Origin: CAYGZA01 sp964354135
Lineage (GTDB): Bacteria; Planctomycetota; Planctomycetia; Pirellulales; Thermoguttaceae
Assembly: GCA_964354135.1 (NCBI GenBank)
Contig: CAYGZA010000129.1
Span: forward strand, 1-16,454
Length of the DNA stretch: 16,454 nucleotides
Direction: 5' to 3'
How positions within the stretch are numbered: position 1 is the stretch's first letter; every line of letters starts with the position of its first letter. The notes below the pieces were generated by a model. It searched no databases and was not told the origin of the DNA. It saw nothing but the letters and a program-made list of their open reading frames with translations. The position numbers were made by a program, and so were the translations under genes. Positions 15,249-16,454 of the stretch are shown here, piece by piece.

Positions 15249-15629
15249 ATGAGTCCCGATGAGTTGGCTGAGCGGCTGTTGGACTTTGCCGTGCGCGTGG
15301 GCAAAGTGGTGAATGCTCTGCCCGCGACCCGCCTTGGGCGTCACATTGCCGGCCAGTTGGTGCGCTCAGGAACGTCGCCTGCCCCGAACTACCAAGAGGG
15401 GTGTGCGGCCGAGAGTCGAGCGGATTTCGTTCACAAGCTGGCCATCTGTCTGAAGGAATTGCGGGAGTCCCACTTTTGGATTCAGTTAATCATCAAGAGC
15501 AAGACGCTGCCTCAAACGAGAATGGTTGGTCTCTTGGACGAGTGCTCGCAGTTGTGCAAGATAATCACCAAGTCCATCGTCACGGCAAAGCGCAAGACTG
15601 TAAGGCGGAACGGGAGAAGCGCACCCTAG
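15249..15629 (+). CDS. Four-helix-bundle protein of the S23 / 23S rRNA intervening-sequence family
   Basis: A 126-residue, mostly helical protein. The family marks are QLVRSGTSPAPNYQEG (36-51), AAESRADFVHKLAICLKELR (53-72) and ESHFWIQLI (73-81), matching the usual pattern RSGTSxxxNxxEG, FxxKLxIxxKExxE and a Trp before Leu/Ile. The tail (113-126) is basic. S23 proteins are encoded in intervening sequences of 23S rRNA genes and also occur alone; Avd of diversity-generating retroelements shares the fold. Molecular function is unknown, with nucleic-acid binding suspected. Here it lies inside an ATP synthase operon between atpG and atpD, flanked by inverted heptad repeats. It has a strong ribosome site and looks less G+C-rich than the atp genes, both consistent with later insertion. 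No reverse transcriptase is nearby in this window. Confidence 0.92.
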   Translation: MSPDELAERLLDFAVRVGKVVNALPATRLGRHIAGQLVRSGTSPAPNYQEGCAAESRADFVHKLAICLKELRESHFWIQLIIKSKTLPQTRMVGLLDECSQLCKIITKSIVTAKRKTVRRNGRSAP

Positions 15630-15657
15630 AGCCCCTGCCGATTGTCAAGTTCCAGTC

Positions 15658-15727
15658 TTCAATTTTCAATTTTCAATTTTCAATTTGCAATTTTCAATTC
15701 TCAATTTGCAGTTTTCAATTTGCAGTA
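15658..15727 (+). repeat. Right A+T-rich heptad repeat tract (10 units) before atpD
   Basis: Ten 7-nt units in exact phase: four TTCAATT, then TGCAATT, TTCAATT, CTCAATT, TGCAGTT, TTCAATT and TGCAGTA. It begins 28 nt after the four-helix-bundle stop and ends 16 nt before the atpD ATG, just ahead of the AGGAAG that serves atpD. Confidence 0.88.
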
Positions 15728-15743
15728 GGAAGATCAATTGCCC

Positions 15744-16454
15744 ATGTGCTCCACCGCCCGCATCACCGCACAACCCACACCCGTCCAGAACGTCGGCCAC
15801 ATCACCCAGGTGATCGGCTCGACCTTCGACGTCGCATTTGCCGAGCACCACTTGCCGCCGATCTACAACGCCGTGAAGGTGGTCGCCAAGCAGAAGGGGA
15901 TCGAGATCAACCTCACCGGCGAGGTGCAGCAGCACCTCGGAGGCGGCCGCGTCCGGTGCGTGGCCCTCGGGGGCACCGACGGCCTGGTCCGCGGCATGGA
16001 GTGCCTGGACACCGGCTCCCCGGTCAAGGTGCCCGTCGGCAAAGGCACCTTGGGCCGCGTGTTCAATCTGCTTGGCGAGCCGATCGACGGCCGCGGCCCG
16101 GTCCAGGCCGACGACCACTGGTCCATCCACCGCGACTCGCCCGAGGTGACCGACCTCTCGACCAAGACCGAGATCTTCGAGACCGGGATCAAGGTGATCG
16201 ACCTCTTGACGCCGTTCGTCCGCGGCGGCAAGGCGGGGCTTTTCGGCGGGGCCGGATTGGGGAAGACCGTCGTGCTGACGGAACTCATCGCCCGCATCGC
16301 CAGCGCCCACGGCGGCTATTCCGTCTTCGCCGGCATCGGCGAGCGGACCCGCGAGGGGAACGACCTCTGGCTGGAGATGCAGCACGCGAAGATCGGCCAG
16401 ACGGGGCGGAGCGTGATGGACCAGACGTGCATGGTCTTCGGCCAGATGAACGAG
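15744..16454 (+). CDS. atpD: F0F1 ATP synthase subunit beta, 3' end cut by the window
   Basis: Catalytic subunit of the F1 head; the first 237 residues are present and the frame is open to the window end. The beta-barrel domain starts with GHITQVIGSTFDVAF, followed by NLLGEPIDGRGP and EIFETGIKVIDLLTPFVRGG. The Walker A is GGAGLGKT (168-175), with Leu where most have Val. The GERTREGNDLW after it is the catalytic-glutamate region of beta subunits. The start ATG follows AGGAAG with an 11-nt spacer. It is separated from atpG by the S23-family gene and two heptad tracts, although it should be made at three copies per gamma subunit. The expected atpC would lie beyond the window. Confidence 0.97.
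   Translation, partial: MCSTARITAQPTPVQNVGHITQVIGSTFDVAFAEHHLPPIYNAVKVVAKQKGIEINLTGEVQQHLGGGRVRCVALGGTDGLVRGMECLDTGSPVKVPVGKGTLGRVFNLLGEPIDGRGPVQADDHWSIHRDSPEVTDLSTKTEIFETGIKVIDLLTPFVRGGKAGLFGGAGLGKTVVLTELIARIASAHGGYSVFAGIGERTREGNDLWLEMQHAKIGQTGRSVMDQTCMVFGQMNE

Larger units (their letters stand above)
15187..15727 (+). mobile_element. Candidate intervening-sequence-like cassette: S23-family gene between inverted heptad repeats
   Basis: Inserted between atpG and atpD, which are normally neighbours. The ends are A+T-rich heptad tracts in opposite orientation (15187-15221 and 15658-15727) that can pair (15193-15214 with 15704-15725, 19 of 22). Inside is one S23/four-helix-bundle gene with its own strong ribosome site. 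This copies the plan of rRNA intervening sequences, where an S23 ORF lies in a stem-loop removed by RNase III. No transposase or target-site duplication is seen, so mobility is an inference. Confidence 0.4.

Noticed and set aside
15249..15629. Avd accessory gene of a diversity-generating retroelement
   Set aside because: Same fold family, but there is no reverse transcriptase, template repeat or variable repeat in the window; the S23 label fits better.

Overview
The window is G+C-rich bacterial chromosome and most resembles Planctomycetota, possibly a Pirellulales-like lineage. This assignment is an inference. It rests on a Rieske/cytochrome b operon in which cytochrome b is fused to several c-type haem domains, a UVR-motif protein next to ribF, a DUF4912 protein with a Rho-N-like start, signal-peptide-like extensions on ATP synthase subunits c and b, and many short palindromic or heptameric repeats between genes. 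No rRNA, tRNA, CRISPR array or transposase was seen.

Left half (about 64-8666), all on the minus strand. Read in transcription order from the right: a DUF4912 protein (7425-8666) with a strong Shine-Dalgarno and a candidate promoter at 8869-8897; a UVR-motif protein and ribF (riboflavin kinase/FAD synthetase) 10 nt apart; an NrnA-like DHH phosphoesterase; a two-gene quinol-oxidising operon whose genes overlap as ATGA (Rieske protein, then an 866-residue cytochrome b with four CxxCH haem sites); and a small two-helix membrane protein with a degenerate zinc ribbon. The Rieske/cytochrome b pair is unusual. The Rieske protein lacks the disulfide cysteines and the Ser and Tyr that raise cluster potential, cytochrome b has Tyr where the second helix-B haem ligand should be, and the PEWY motif reads PEWS.

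Right half (9227-16454), plus strand. This is a complete F0 part and most of the F1 part of an F-type ATP synthase operon in the order atpZ, atpI-like, atpB, atpE, atpF, atpH, atpA, atpG, [four-helix-bundle/S23 gene], atpD (cut by the window end). Two sigma-70-like promoters stand in tandem before it. F0 and F1 proteins look normal and H+-type.

The most unusual part is the DNA between the F1 genes. A 16-nt imperfect inverted repeat lies between atpF and atpH. The whole atpA-atpG gap is built from 7-nt repeats that run up to the atpG start codon and contain a 15-bp perfect inverted repeat and a 17-codon ORF with a good Shine-Dalgarno. Between atpG and atpD sits a gene of the S23/23S-rRNA-intervening-sequence family, bounded by A+T-rich heptad repeats in opposite orientation that can pair over 19 of 22 positions. 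This resembles an rRNA intervening sequence (S23 ORF in a stem-loop) placed inside a protein operon, and it is the best candidate here for an undescribed element.
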